Assembly: GCF_009192745.1 (NCBI RefSeq)
Contig: NZ_VTFV01000010.1
Span: 1-64,000 of the forward strand
Direction: 5' to 3'
Origin: Arthrobacter citreus
Lineage (GTDB): Bacteria; Actinomycetota; Actinomycetes; Actinomycetales; Micrococcaceae
DNA length: 64,000 bases
This document shows positions 16,998 through 25,136 of the stretch, one piece after another. A model generated the notes under the pieces. That model had not been told where the DNA came from, did not search any database, and was given only the letters and a program-made list of their open reading frames with translations. The position numbers and the translations under genes are program-made. Every line of letters starts with the position of its first letter. Position 1 is the first letter of the stretch.

Positions 16998-17938
16998 GCC
17001 GTTGCTCCTTCGCGGTCCGCGTACATTGGGCCCACGACTGCGCCGGAGGAAGCCGCAGCACGCACGGCAGCCTTCAGGAGGTGGTCCTTCTGGGTGGGAT
17101 ACCAGGTCATGAACATTTCCCGGGTATGGAACAGATCCAGCTGGTCCACGTAATCCGCTTCTTCCCCGGCCGCGATGCCCATCATCAGGATCAGGTCCAT
17201 GAAGCCGTGGGTTGCGTTGCCCGCAGCTGCCATTGACTCGTGGGTGACGTTGGCAAGGATGGCGTCGATGTTGCCGGTGGACAGCCATTCAATGGCCTTG
17301 GCGTCAAAAGCAGGATCCGGGCCGTGCTCCCCGAACATCCGGGGACCGCCCAGTTCCAGGGACAGGTGGCCGGTTCCGACCGCTGCGACCTTCCGGTCCG
17401 AGGGGAACGCTTCAATGACACGGCGGATAGCCTGCCCAAGGTCCCAGAACCGTTTGGGGGAAGGCAGCGGCGGGGCGAAGATGTTCGTGTAGATCGGAAC
17501 AATCGGCAGGTCCGCCTCCGGCCGGACGGTGATGATCGGGCAAATGATGGAGTGGTCGATCTTCAGTTCGTGGCTGAAGGAGAAATCGAATCCGGCGTCC
17601 ATGAGGCCCTGGTGAAGATACCCGGACAGCTCGGTGTCGCCGTCGAGCAGGTAGCGGGGCAGGCCGAATTCGCGCTCCTCGTTGTAGAAGGTGGCGTCGT
17701 ACTTCTCCTGCTTGCCGATCAGGAACGTTGGGTAGTTGTCCAGGAAGAACTGGTGGAAGTGGTCCGCGCCGACCATTACCAGTACGTCCGGCTGCGCGGC
17801 GGTCAGGGTTTGCCGGTATGCCTCGACTTTCCGCTGCCATTCATCGGCCTGGGGCATGCGGGACTCGGAGTGGTCGGTCGTGGCCTTCAGATAGAACGGA
17901 TGGTGCGTGCTGGCCAGCACTGCGGTGAGCTCGGCCAT
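16994..17938 (-). CDS. Class III extradiol ring-cleavage dioxygenase, LigB-like beta subunit
   Basis: 314-residue catalytic subunit of the LigB family, which opens a catechol-type ring next to its hydroxyls using Fe(II) and O2. Candidate iron ligands are His12/His13 (ASTHHPF), His60/His62 (GADHFHQFF) and Glu234 (VTHESM); the candidate catalytic base is His191 (GTGHLSLEL), equivalent to His195 of LigB. Length and motif order resemble the N-terminal domain of gallate dioxygenase. It is the third gene of the operon headed by CaiB and is translationally coupled to the alpha subunit. The ring substrate, aromatic or heteroaromatic, is unproven. Confidence 0.87.
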   Translation of the reverse strand: MAELTAVLASTHHPFYLKATTDHSESRMPQADEWQRKVEAYRQTLTAAQPDVLVMVGADHFHQFFLDNYPTFLIGKQEKYDATFYNEEREFGLPRYLLDGDTELSGYLHQGLMDAGFDFSFSHELKIDHSIICPIITVRPEADLPIVPIYTNIFAPPLPSPKRFWDLGQAIRRVIEAFPSDRKVAAVGTGHLSLELGGPRMFGEHGPDPAFDAKAIEWLSTGNIDAILANVTHESMAAAGNATHGFMDLILMMGIAAGEEADYVDQLDLFHTREMFMTWYPTQKDHLLKAAVRAAASSGAVVGPMYADREGATA

Positions 17939-17962
17939 GGGGTCCCCTTTCCGGGAGAGTTT

Positions 17963-18769
17963 TCAGATGGTGTCGGGATCGACGTAACCCGCATTGCGGT
18001 CCACGGTCATGTAAATGCTGTTGGCAATGGGATTCCGGCGTTCTTCAGCCAGCTGGCCCAGGAGCCCGGCCGCACGGGCCAGCAGCGCGAAGCCCCGCAG
18101 CAGTTCCTGGGGCAGCCCGAGATCCGCCAGCGCAGCGCCGCAGACACCGGCCCCGTTTAGCGGCAGCTGCCGGCCAAGGGCTTCGCCGCTCATCCGGCCG
18201 ACGGCCTCGAACAGGCGCAGGTGCGGGCCCCGCAGGCCTTCTTCTTCGGCGATGCCGATCAGCACTGGGGTGCGCGGGTCGCCGTCCTTGTGGTTGGGAT
18301 GGCCCAGTCCCGGGACCAGCTTGCCCTGGTCCCGGCGGGAGCGGATCGCCTCGAGTGCCAGCGCGTCCCAGCCGGCGTCGTCACCGGGCAGTTGTTCCTG
18401 TCCGTCCAGGACCTCCGCCAGGAACAGGGCACAGTCCTCGGTCACGCCCAGGAACCGGGACCCGCCGCCCAGCAGGCCCGCTGCCAGTGCACCCTGCAGG
18501 GAATCGGGGGCGCTGAGGTAGGTGAGCCGGGCCGCGATGGCAGTGGGGGTGAAACCGTGGTCGGCCAGCGCAACCAGCACGGTTTCGAAGACCCGCAGCT
18601 CTGAAGCAGAGGGCCGGCGCATGGCCACCAGCCAGAAGGCGAGTTCGCCGAAGCTGACCTTGCCCATCAGGTCCCCGGCCAGGTCCTGGCCCAGAAGCCG
18701 GATTTCAGTCCGGCTGGAGGTGCCCAGGGAGGTGGGGAAGAACAGGCCCTGCCCGGTCTGCGCGCTCAT
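17963..18769 (-). CDS. Citryl-CoA lyase-like protein (citrate synthase fold)
   Basis: 268-residue protein of the citrate-synthase superfamily, shorter than true citrate synthases and of the citryl-CoA-lyase type. It has PGLGHPNHKDGDPRTP, where LGHP and the following His/Asp match the catalytic region, and a C-terminal AEERRNPIANSIY. This family cleaves (S)-citryl-CoA to acetyl-CoA and oxaloacetate or acts on related 3-hydroxyacyl-CoA tricarboxylates. Its ATG overlaps the end of the CoA-transferase gene, so a CoA ester made by that enzyme is the likely substrate. The exact acyl group is unknown. Confidence 0.85.
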   Translation of the reverse strand: MSAQTGQGLFFPTSLGTSSRTEIRLLGQDLAGDLMGKVSFGELAFWLVAMRRPSASELRVFETVLVALADHGFTPTAIAARLTYLSAPDSLQGALAAGLLGGGSRFLGVTEDCALFLAEVLDGQEQLPGDDAGWDALALEAIRSRRDQGKLVPGLGHPNHKDGDPRTPVLIGIAEEEGLRGPHLRLFEAVGRMSGEALGRQLPLNGAGVCGAALADLGLPQELLRGFALLARAAGLLGQLAEERRNPIANSIYMTVDRNAGYVDPDTI

Positions 18770-19962
18770 CGGGATTCCTTCCGTTCGGCGGGGGAGAGCT
18801 CATCGCTGAGCCAGGCCCGAATCCGTTCGGTATGTTCTCCCAGCCCGGGCGGGGCGAGGTCGTAGCGCGGTGGAGTGGCGGAGTAGGTGACGGGGTTGCG
18901 TACCACCGGAACGCTGTTCTCCCCGGAGCCGGCGTGGACCACCGGCTCCAGGCCCAGCTCCTGCGCGTACTCCACGCCTTGGGCCACGGTGTTGATGGGC
19001 CCGCACGGGACTCCTGCTGCGTTGAGCCGGTCGAACCAGTAGGAGGCCGGGTGAGTGGTGAGCTGGTTGGTCAGCAGGGGACGCAGCTCTTCGCGGCGTG
19101 CGGTGCGGTCGCCGTTTTCCGCGAACCGCGGGTCAAGTGCGACTTCGGGGATTCCGAGCACCTCGCAGAGCCGGGTGAACTGTGCGTTGTTGCCCGCTGC
19201 GACCACCAGGTCGTCGTCGGCGGTTGGGAGCGGCTCGTAAGGAAAGAGGCTGGGGTGTGCATTGCCCATCCGGAACGGAACCGAACCGCCTGCAACATAG
19301 GCCGCCGTCTGGTTCACCAGGCCGGAGAGCGCAGCGGACATCAGGTTGGTTTCCAGCAGCTGGCCTTCACCGGTGGCGTCCCGGTGCCGCAGGGCGGCGA
19401 GGATGGCGACGGCGGAGTGCAGGCCCGCCATGACGTCGAAGACGCTGATGCCGGCCCGGTAGGGGGTTCCGTCCGGGTCCCCGGTGAGGCTCATGAGTCC
19501 GGACATGGCCTGGACAATCAGGTCGTATCCCGGGAGGGCAGCCCCTGCCTGTGTGCCGAAGCCGCTGATGGAGCAGTAGACCAGGGACGGGTTGGCCTGG
19601 CGGACCGTCCGGTAGTCCAGGCCGAATCGGGCCAGCCCTCCCGGCTTGAAGTTCTCGATCATGACGTCCGCACGGCGCGCCAGTGCCCGCGCCGTAGCCA
19701 GATCGGCGTCGTCCTTGAAGTCCAGGACTACTGAACTCTTGTTCCGGTTGATCGAGGTGTAATAGGTGGACACGCCGTCGGGCCGGACGGGAGGTACCCA
19801 GGAACGGGTGTCATCGCCGGCAGGGCTCTCCACCTTGATCACCTCTGCGCCCAGGTCCGCGAGCAGCATGGTGGCGTACGGTCCTGCCAGTACCCGGGAG
19901 AAATCCGCCACCACCACCCCTTCCAGGGGCTGGGGAGATGCGGCTGGGGGAGATTCGGGCAC
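18766..19962 (-). CDS. CaiB/BaiF family (class III) CoA-transferase
   Basis: 398-residue family III CoA-transferase. Family motifs are LEGVVVADFSRVLAGPYATMLLADLGAEVIKVE in outline (LAGP near 26 and DLGAEVIKVE near 36-45), NRNKSSVVLD, ADVMIENFKPG and SGFGTQ...PGYDLIVQAMSG. Members move CoA between carboxylates through an aspartyl intermediate. First gene of an operon with citryl-CoA lyase, dioxygenase subunits, DoxX and amidohydrolase, divergent from an IclR regulator with an inverted-repeat operator between. It probably activates a ring-cleavage-derived acid; donor and acceptor are unknown. Confidence 0.9.
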   Translation of the reverse strand: MPESPPAASPQPLEGVVVADFSRVLAGPYATMLLADLGAEVIKVESPAGDDTRSWVPPVRPDGVSTYYTSINRNKSSVVLDFKDDADLATARALARRADVMIENFKPGGLARFGLDYRTVRQANPSLVYCSISGFGTQAGAALPGYDLIVQAMSGLMSLTGDPDGTPYRAGISVFDVMAGLHSAVAILAALRHRDATGEGQLLETNLMSAALSGLVNQTAAYVAGGSVPFRMGNAHPSLFPYEPLPTADDDLVVAAGNNAQFTRLCEVLGIPEVALDPRFAENGDRTARREELRPLLTNQLTTHPASYWFDRLNAAGVPCGPINTVAQGVEYAQELGLEPVVHAGSGENSVPVVRNPVTYSATPPRYDLAPPGLGEHTERIRAWLSDELSPAERKESR

Positions 19963-20002
19963 GGTACTTCCTTTCGGAGGAAACGGCGGCTATCGTCGTC
20001 GT

Positions 20003-20027
20003 GTCCGCTAGGCGGACAACTGTCCGC
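20003..20027. promoter_or_regulatory. Candidate IclR operator
   Basis: Three alternating copies of one hexamer: GTCCGC at 20003-20008, its inverse GCGGAC at 20012-20017, and GTCCGC again at 20022-20027, separated by 3 and 4 bases. The element lies between the divergent CaiB operon (start 19962) and the IclR gene (start 20112), where an IclR protein would bind. A partial further copy (GGCGG) follows. Confidence 0.7.
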
Positions 20028-20111
20028 CAGTTCGGCGGTGGCACAAGAATGGACGCTTGCCAACACCGTGTCAAGGGTCACAGATCCAAAAGAAAATGGG
20101 GGACCAAAAGC

Positions 20112-20903
20112 ATGCCGGGAGAACGTGGTCCGGATTTCATAGAGGCGCTGGCCCGGGGGCTGGACGTGATACGGCATTTTGGGCCGGACGGCGCCGAAAT
20201 GTCCCTGAGCGAGGTGGCAGCAGCCACCTCGCTGGCGCGGCCAACGGTGCGCCGCATCCTGCTCACGCTGGCCGAACTTGGTTACGTCAATGCCCATGAA
20301 GGGCGCTTCAGCCTCACGCCCAGGATCCTGGAATTAGGGATGGCATACGTCGGGTCCCTCGGACTCTGGGACATGGCCCGGCCACACCTGCAGCGGCTGG
20401 TTTCCCGGACCGGGGAATCCTCCTCCATGGCGCAGCTGGACGGTTCGGACATTGTCTACGTGGCCAGGGTGGCGGTGCCAAAGCTCATCGCTCTGCGGGT
20501 GGAGATCGGCACAAAGTTCCCGTCCCTGCGCACCTCCCAGGGGAAGGTCCTGCTGGCCGGACTGTCCTTTGACGACGCGCGGCGCGCTCTTGGGGAACAT
20601 ACGCGCTCCGGACTGCCGTCGGCACCGGTGCCCCCGGAGAAAGAACTGCGGGACATGCTCGACGGCGTCCGCGGCCAGGGCTGGGCGCTCGCCGACGAGG
20701 AGCTGGCCCCCGGAGTCCGCTCGGTTGCCGTCCCGGTCCAGGATGGATCCGGCAAGGCCGCGGCCGCCATGAACGTGACGGTGCACGCGGCTGAAACCAG
20801 TGTGGAGAAGCTCCTGGGTGAGTATCTTCCGCTGCTGCAGGAGGCCGCCGCGGATACGAGCGCGGACTGGTCCCGGTGGCAGGCCCGCCCGCGCTCGGCC
20901 TAG
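20112..20903 (+). CDS. IclR family regulator, PcaR/PobR type
   Basis: 263-residue regulator. The winged helix is in the N-terminal third (MSLSEVAAATSLARPTV near 36-52, then RRILLTLAELGYV), followed by an IclR effector domain with GESSSMAQLDGSDIVYVARV, RTSQGKVLLAGL and GWALADEELAPGVRSVAVPV. This set of motifs is typical of the PcaR/PcaU/PobR branch, whose effectors are aromatic acids or their catabolites. ATG 20112 is chosen because the longer frame runs through the operator region. It probably controls the divergent CaiB-to-amidohydrolase operon, and perhaps itself. Confidence 0.9.
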   Translation: MPGERGPDFIEALARGLDVIRHFGPDGAEMSLSEVAAATSLARPTVRRILLTLAELGYVNAHEGRFSLTPRILELGMAYVGSLGLWDMARPHLQRLVSRTGESSSMAQLDGSDIVYVARVAVPKLIALRVEIGTKFPSLRTSQGKVLLAGLSFDDARRALGEHTRSGLPSAPVPPEKELRDMLDGVRGQGWALADEELAPGVRSVAVPVQDGSGKAAAAMNVTVHAAETSVEKLLGEYLPLLQEAAADTSADWSRWQARPRSA

Positions 20904-20918
20904 CTGAGGGCTGATCCG

Positions 20919-21608
20919 TCAGCGGGCGGCCGGACGGCTTTCGCGTTCGGCGCTGTCCAGGATTGCGGTCAGCCCCGCCCGGAACGCCGTCTGTGAATCC
21001 AGCCGCCGAAGGTCGGCGTGATGCTGGTCGAGGAGCGGGTAGCCCGAGAGCCGGGTGAAGATGCCCGGATTCAGCCATGGCTCCTGTCCCGCTGAGCCGG
21101 GACGCCGCTGAACCTCCATTGAAATGCCGGTTCCCAGCGCCAGGGTGTAGCTCTCGAGGGCAGCGTAGTAGTGCACTACCCGGTCCGGCGCCAGGCCGGC
21201 GTCCGTGAGGCATTCGAGCACGAACTCGATTGCCTGCAGTTCTCCGGGTCCGTATGTGTCAGTGGCGAAGGATTCGCTGCCCAGGGCTGGGTGCTGCATA
21301 AAGGCCTCAAGCAGCTCGCTGATGTACGTTTCCAGCCGGGTTCGCCAGTCCTGTCCGGCTGCGGCGGCCTGGGTGCGCTGCAGGGAAAGATTGAACAATC
21401 TGTCCAAGGCGGCCCTAATGACCGCATCGCGGTTGCGGAAGTGGCGGTACACGGCCGTGGCGTCAACCTCGAGCTCCTGCCCGAGTTTGCGGACTGTCAG
21501 CCGCTCCCCGGGTTCCTGCCGCGCAAGGCGCAGCACGGCGTCGATGATGCTGCCGGGGTCAAGGCGATTGCGCCGTTCCTGCGGCGGGGTTGGCTGCGCC
21601 TGCGCCAT
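20919..21608 (-). CDS. TetR/AcrR family transcriptional regulator
   Basis: 229-residue regulator with a TetR helix-turn-helix (LTVRKLGQELEVDATAVYRHF, residues about 37-57) and an all-helical effector domain. The recognition helix ATAVYRHFRNRDAVI is classical. Start ATG 21608 is preceded by GAGAAG; an upstream in-frame ATG at 21647 is the alternative. It is divergent from the amidohydrolase/ABC importer operon, and a palindrome overlapping that operon's -35 box is its likely operator. The gene is convergent with the IclR gene, separated by 15 bases. Confidence 0.87.
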   Translation of the reverse strand: MAQAQPTPPQERRNRLDPGSIIDAVLRLARQEPGERLTVRKLGQELEVDATAVYRHFRNRDAVIRAALDRLFNLSLQRTQAAAAGQDWRTRLETYISELLEAFMQHPALGSESFATDTYGPGELQAIEFVLECLTDAGLAPDRVVHYYAALESYTLALGTGISMEVQRRPGSAGQEPWLNPGIFTRLSGYPLLDQHHADLRRLDSQTAFRAGLTAILDSAERESRPAAR

Positions 21609-21673
21609 CTTCTCAAATCCCTTCCGTCCGATCCGGGTCATTTCCAAGCTACAGGATTACCCGATCGACCTGC

Positions 21674-21712
21674 GTCGACAACTCTGTCATCAATGATGTC
21701 AACACTGTTGAC
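21674..21712. promoter_or_regulatory. Candidate TetR operator
   Basis: A 39-bp imperfect palindrome centred on 21693, with about 13 of 19 positions symmetric by eye. Its right arm contains the perfect repeat GTCAAC-ACT-GTTGAC (21698-21712), which overlaps the -35 box of the operon promoter, so bound repressor would block RNA polymerase. Confidence 0.6.
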
Positions 21713-21736
21713 CAAACGTGATCCGCGTCATATCGT
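21708..21736 (+). promoter_or_regulatory. Sigma-70-type promoter of the amidohydrolase/ABC operon
   Basis: -35 TTGACC (21708-21713), 17-bp spacer, -10 TATCGT (21731-21736). Transcription would begin near 21743, 19 bases before ATG 21762. This supports the downstream ATG over the longer upstream frame. Confidence 0.65.
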
Positions 21737-21761
21737 GTGTTTGGCAGAGCTGGAAATTCCT

Positions 21762-23474
21762 ATGAAAGGACCCTTCGTGCACGCGGAAACACTCCTGGAG
21801 AACGGGTGGCTATACACCGGCATCGATGCCGGTCCGATCCGGGCCAGCCTTGCCATTGCAGACGGCCGAATAATCGCCGTAGGCCCCGGCAGCAGTCTGG
21901 AAGACGTGGTCGGTGCCGAAACCAGGCGGGTGGACCTGCAGGGCCAGCTGGTGGTTCCGGGCTTCCAGGACGCCCACATCCATCCGGTTTTCGCGGGGAT
22001 TGAAATGCTCCAATGCGATCTCACGGGTGCCGGCACGGCTGAAGAAGCACTGGCTGTGATTGCGGAGTACGCGGCTTCTCACCCCGAGGAGCCGTGGATC
22101 CTGGGGGCAGGCTGGTCCATGGAGCTCTTTCCCGGCGGCACGCCCCTGAGACAGCAGCTTGATGCCGTGGTGCCTGACCGGCCGGTCCTGCTGCAGAACC
22201 GCGACCATCACGGAGCGTGGGCCAACACTGCAGCGTTCCAGGCCGCAAACATCACGGCCCAGACTCCCGACCCGGAGGGCGGACGCCTGGAACGTGAGGC
22301 TGACGGCACTCCCGCCGGCACCGTGCATGAAGGTGCAGTGGACCTGTTCAACCGGGTCAAGCCGGAGATTCCGTACGACCTCGCGTACCGGGGGCTGCTC
22401 AAGGCGCAGCGGGAGCTGCTGGCACAGGGAATCACTGCGTGGCAGGACGCCTGGGTGCCGGTCCCCGAGGGCGGGCATGCAGACCACCTTGGGGTTTACA
22501 TGGACGCCGCTGCAGCAGGTGAGCTGCTGGTCCGGGTCACGATCTGCCAGTGGTGGGACCGGACCGCAGGGCCGGGCCAGCTGGAGGACATCCGGGACCG
22601 GCGCGACGCCGTCGCCGCAGCCTTTGAACCGTGGCAGCTGAAGGCCAGCTCCGTCAAGGTGATGGTGGACGGGGTAGCCGAGAACTACACGGCAGCCATG
22701 CACCACGTGTATCTGGACCACCACGGGCACCCCACGGAGAACCGGGGAATCGAGTTCTTCGACCCCCAGGAGATGAAGCAGTTCGTTACGGCAATCGATG
22801 CCGAGGGCATGCAGGTCCATTTCCATGCACTCGGAGACCGGGCAGTCACGGATGCCCTCGATGCGCTGGCGGCGGCACGCTTAGAAAACGGAAGCAGCGG
22901 CAACCGGCATCATCTGGCTCATCTCCAGGTAGTGCGGCCGGAAGATGTGCCGCGCTTCGCGCAGCTGCAGGCCGCTGCGAACATGCAGGCACTTTGGGCC
23001 TGCCACGAAGACCAGCTGGACACTCTGACCCTGCCTTTCCTGGAACCGGGTGCTGAAGAACGCCACTATCCCTTTGGTGAACTGGCAGCACACGGCTCCC
23101 GGCTGGTGGCTGGCAGCGACTGGCCGGTCTCCACCGCCGACCCGGTCGCGGCCATCCATGTGGCCGTTAACCGCCGGTCACCGGGCTCGGACCTGCCGCC
23201 CCTGGGCGCGGATTCCCAGAAACTCAGTCTCAAGCAGAGCCTGGATGCCTACACGCAGGGCAGCGCCTGGATCAACGGCCTGGAGGAACAGACCGGAACG
23301 CTGGAGCGCGGCAAGCTGGCGGACCTGGCTGTGCTCGACGCGAACCTGTTCGACCTGGACCCGGAAGACCTGCACCGCGTACGGGTGACCCAGACCTGGA
23401 TTGGCGGGAAGTGCGTCTACCAGCTCGGTGCCGCCGGGTCCGCAGCCGCCACGCACGCCGCGGTGGCGGGGTGA
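21762..23474 (+). CDS. Amidohydrolase family 3 protein (YtcJ-like)
   Basis: 570-residue metal-dependent hydrolase. The HxH motif is in FQDAHIHPVF (His72, His74), the middle contains HFHALGDRAVTDALDAL and HLAHLQVV, and the C-terminal metal Asp is in AGSDWPVSTADP, the standard plan of the YtcJ/exoenzyme-regulatory amidohydrolase_3 family. Members act on N-acyl, formamide or cyclic amide bonds; the substrate is unassigned. No signal peptide, so it acts on material after import. It is first in an operon with a dipeptide-type ABC importer, and its TGA overlaps the GTG start of the binding-protein gene. Confidence 0.88.
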   Translation: MKGPFVHAETLLENGWLYTGIDAGPIRASLAIADGRIIAVGPGSSLEDVVGAETRRVDLQGQLVVPGFQDAHIHPVFAGIEMLQCDLTGAGTAEEALAVIAEYAASHPEEPWILGAGWSMELFPGGTPLRQQLDAVVPDRPVLLQNRDHHGAWANTAAFQAANITAQTPDPEGGRLEREADGTPAGTVHEGAVDLFNRVKPEIPYDLAYRGLLKAQRELLAQGITAWQDAWVPVPEGGHADHLGVYMDAAAAGELLVRVTICQWWDRTAGPGQLEDIRDRRDAVAAAFEPWQLKASSVKVMVDGVAENYTAAMHHVYLDHHGHPTENRGIEFFDPQEMKQFVTAIDAEGMQVHFHALGDRAVTDALDALAAARLENGSSGNRHHLAHLQVVRPEDVPRFAQLQAAANMQALWACHEDQLDTLTLPFLEPGAEERHYPFGELAAHGSRLVAGSDWPVSTADPVAAIHVAVNRRSPGSDLPPLGADSQKLSLKQSLDAYTQGSAWINGLEEQTGTLERGKLADLAVLDANLFDLDPEDLHRVRVTQTWIGGKCVYQLGAAGSAAATHAAVAG

Positions 23475-25135
23475 AACCTGCCAGGGACAAGGTGCTGAAC
23501 AGGGCCCGGCGGTTCAAAGCTGCCGCTGCCTCAGCCGCAGCGGCAGCTTTGGTCCTGAGCGGCTGCACCGCACAGCCGCAGGGCGCGGAAGGCTCCAACG
23601 GGCCCAAATTCACGCTCAGCAGTTCCAGCCCGGACCCCGGTTCGGAGATCGACAATTTCAACTGGGCTATGTATGCGGAGCCCTTCTCGCTGGATTACGC
23701 CTACGCGTTCGACTATCCGGACAATACAGTGCTCTCCAACGTGTGTGAGTCGCTCTTCCGCTGGAACGCAGACTTGACCACTTCACCGGGGCTGGCCGCG
23801 GGATTCGAGAATCCTGATCCCCTCACTTGGGTTTACACCATCCGTTCCGGCGTGAAGTTCCACGACGGAACACCCATGACGGCTGCGGATGTTGCTGCTT
23901 CGCTGCGGCGCCACCTGGATCCGGAGGTGGGTTCTTTCTGGGCGTCATCCTTCCAGAATGTTGAATCGGTTGAGCAGACCGGCGACTACGAGGTCACCGT
24001 GAAAACGGTCCGTCCGGACTATGTGTTCAACTCTTCTTTGGTTGGCGCCCCCGGAGTCGTGGAATCGGCCCGTACGCTCACGGAAACGGGTCCCGACTAC
24101 GGGAACTCCACCACCGGCGTGAACTGCACGGGCCCCTTCCAATTCGAGTCCTGGAACGCCGGGGAGAGCATCACGCTCACCCGGTTCGAGGATTACTGGG
24201 ACAAGGACCTGATGGCCAAATCCAGGCAGGTGACGTTCCGGATTCTTCCTGACGCCAATTCACGGATCAACGCCTTCCAAACCGGAGAGCTTGACGGCGG
24301 ATTCATGATCCCGTCGAATGCGATCGACATCCTCAACGCCAACAAGGACGCCGGCACCATGTATTTCGGCAAGGACTCATCCGTTCAAAGCATGGTCTTC
24401 ACGGGTCTGGACGGAACTTTTAAGGATGTCCGGGTCCGCGAGGCACTCATGATGGCCCTGAACCGGCCGGCCTTGATCAATGCTGCAGAGCAGGGCTACG
24501 CCGTCGGCACCGATTCCCTGACCACCAGGAACGTGTGGAATGAGGCGGCACCGGCGACAGTCGATGATGCCTTCGCTGCCCTGCCGGCCATTCCCTACGA
24601 CGTCGAGGAAGCCCGGAAGCTTGTGCGCGAGGCCGGAGCAGAAGGCAGCAAATTCGTCTTCGCCACGGCATCGCTGAACGCTGCGTTCGACATCACGGCC
24701 CGGGCCATTGCCTCGGCCGCCAAGGAAATTGGGCTCGAACCCGAAATCCAGACCATGTCCAACGACAAGTACACCACCCTGTTCTCCGACCCGGAGGCCC
24801 GGGCCGGAGTCGACCTGATGGTGACCTCCTGGTACCTGTCCGCCAATGAGCCACTGGAAATGTACAGCGTGCTGCGCACCGGTGACTTCAGCAACTACGG
24901 CGGGTGGAGCAGCCCAGAGTTCGATGAACTGGTCAACGCGGCCTTTGAAGTCCGGGACCCGGACGAACGGGCGCGCCTGACTGCGAAGGCAGCAGAGCTG
25001 GCCGGCGAGGAAGTCGTCTGGGGCCCGCTGTATGAGAGCGTCACCACGATGTGGCTGGGCAACCGCATAACCGGCGCAGATCCTTCCATCAACTACATGT
25101 ACTTCCCATGGGCAGCCAAGATCGGGGGTCGCTGA
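23471..25135 (+). CDS. ABC transporter substrate-binding lipoprotein, family 5 (peptide/opine/nickel)
   Basis: 554-residue exported lipoprotein. A basic, Ala-rich signal peptide ends in the lipobox LVLSGC, with lipidated Cys32. The mature part is a family 5 extracellular binding protein (YTIRSGVKFHDGTPMTAADV is its signature region). Start GTG 23471 overlaps the previous stop as GTGA and yields a proper signal peptide, unlike the longer frame. It delivers the ligand to the permeases encoded next. Family 5 ligands include oligopeptides, opines, nickel and small amides, so the ligand cannot be named. Confidence 0.9.
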   Translation: MKPARDKVLNRARRFKAAAASAAAAALVLSGCTAQPQGAEGSNGPKFTLSSSSPDPGSEIDNFNWAMYAEPFSLDYAYAFDYPDNTVLSNVCESLFRWNADLTTSPGLAAGFENPDPLTWVYTIRSGVKFHDGTPMTAADVAASLRRHLDPEVGSFWASSFQNVESVEQTGDYEVTVKTVRPDYVFNSSLVGAPGVVESARTLTETGPDYGNSTTGVNCTGPFQFESWNAGESITLTRFEDYWDKDLMAKSRQVTFRILPDANSRINAFQTGELDGGFMIPSNAIDILNANKDAGTMYFGKDSSVQSMVFTGLDGTFKDVRVREALMMALNRPALINAAEQGYAVGTDSLTTRNVWNEAAPATVDDAFAALPAIPYDVEEARKLVREAGAEGSKFVFATASLNAAFDITARAIASAAKEIGLEPEIQTMSNDKYTTLFSDPEARAGVDLMVTSWYLSANEPLEMYSVLRTGDFSNYGGWSSPEFDELVNAAFEVRDPDERARLTAKAAELAGEEVVWGPLYESVTTMWLGNRITGADPSINYMYFPWAAKIGGR

Positions 25136-25136
25136 C

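Noticed and set aside
17963-18769. Calling the citryl-CoA lyase-like gene a citrate synthase
   Set aside because: Too short and in the citryl-CoA lyase arrangement, coupled to a CoA-transferase.
20003-20027. Reading the GTCCGC repeats as a terminator
   Set aside because: They sit between divergent starts, have no T-run and spacers of 3-4 bases alternate, which fits an operator better.
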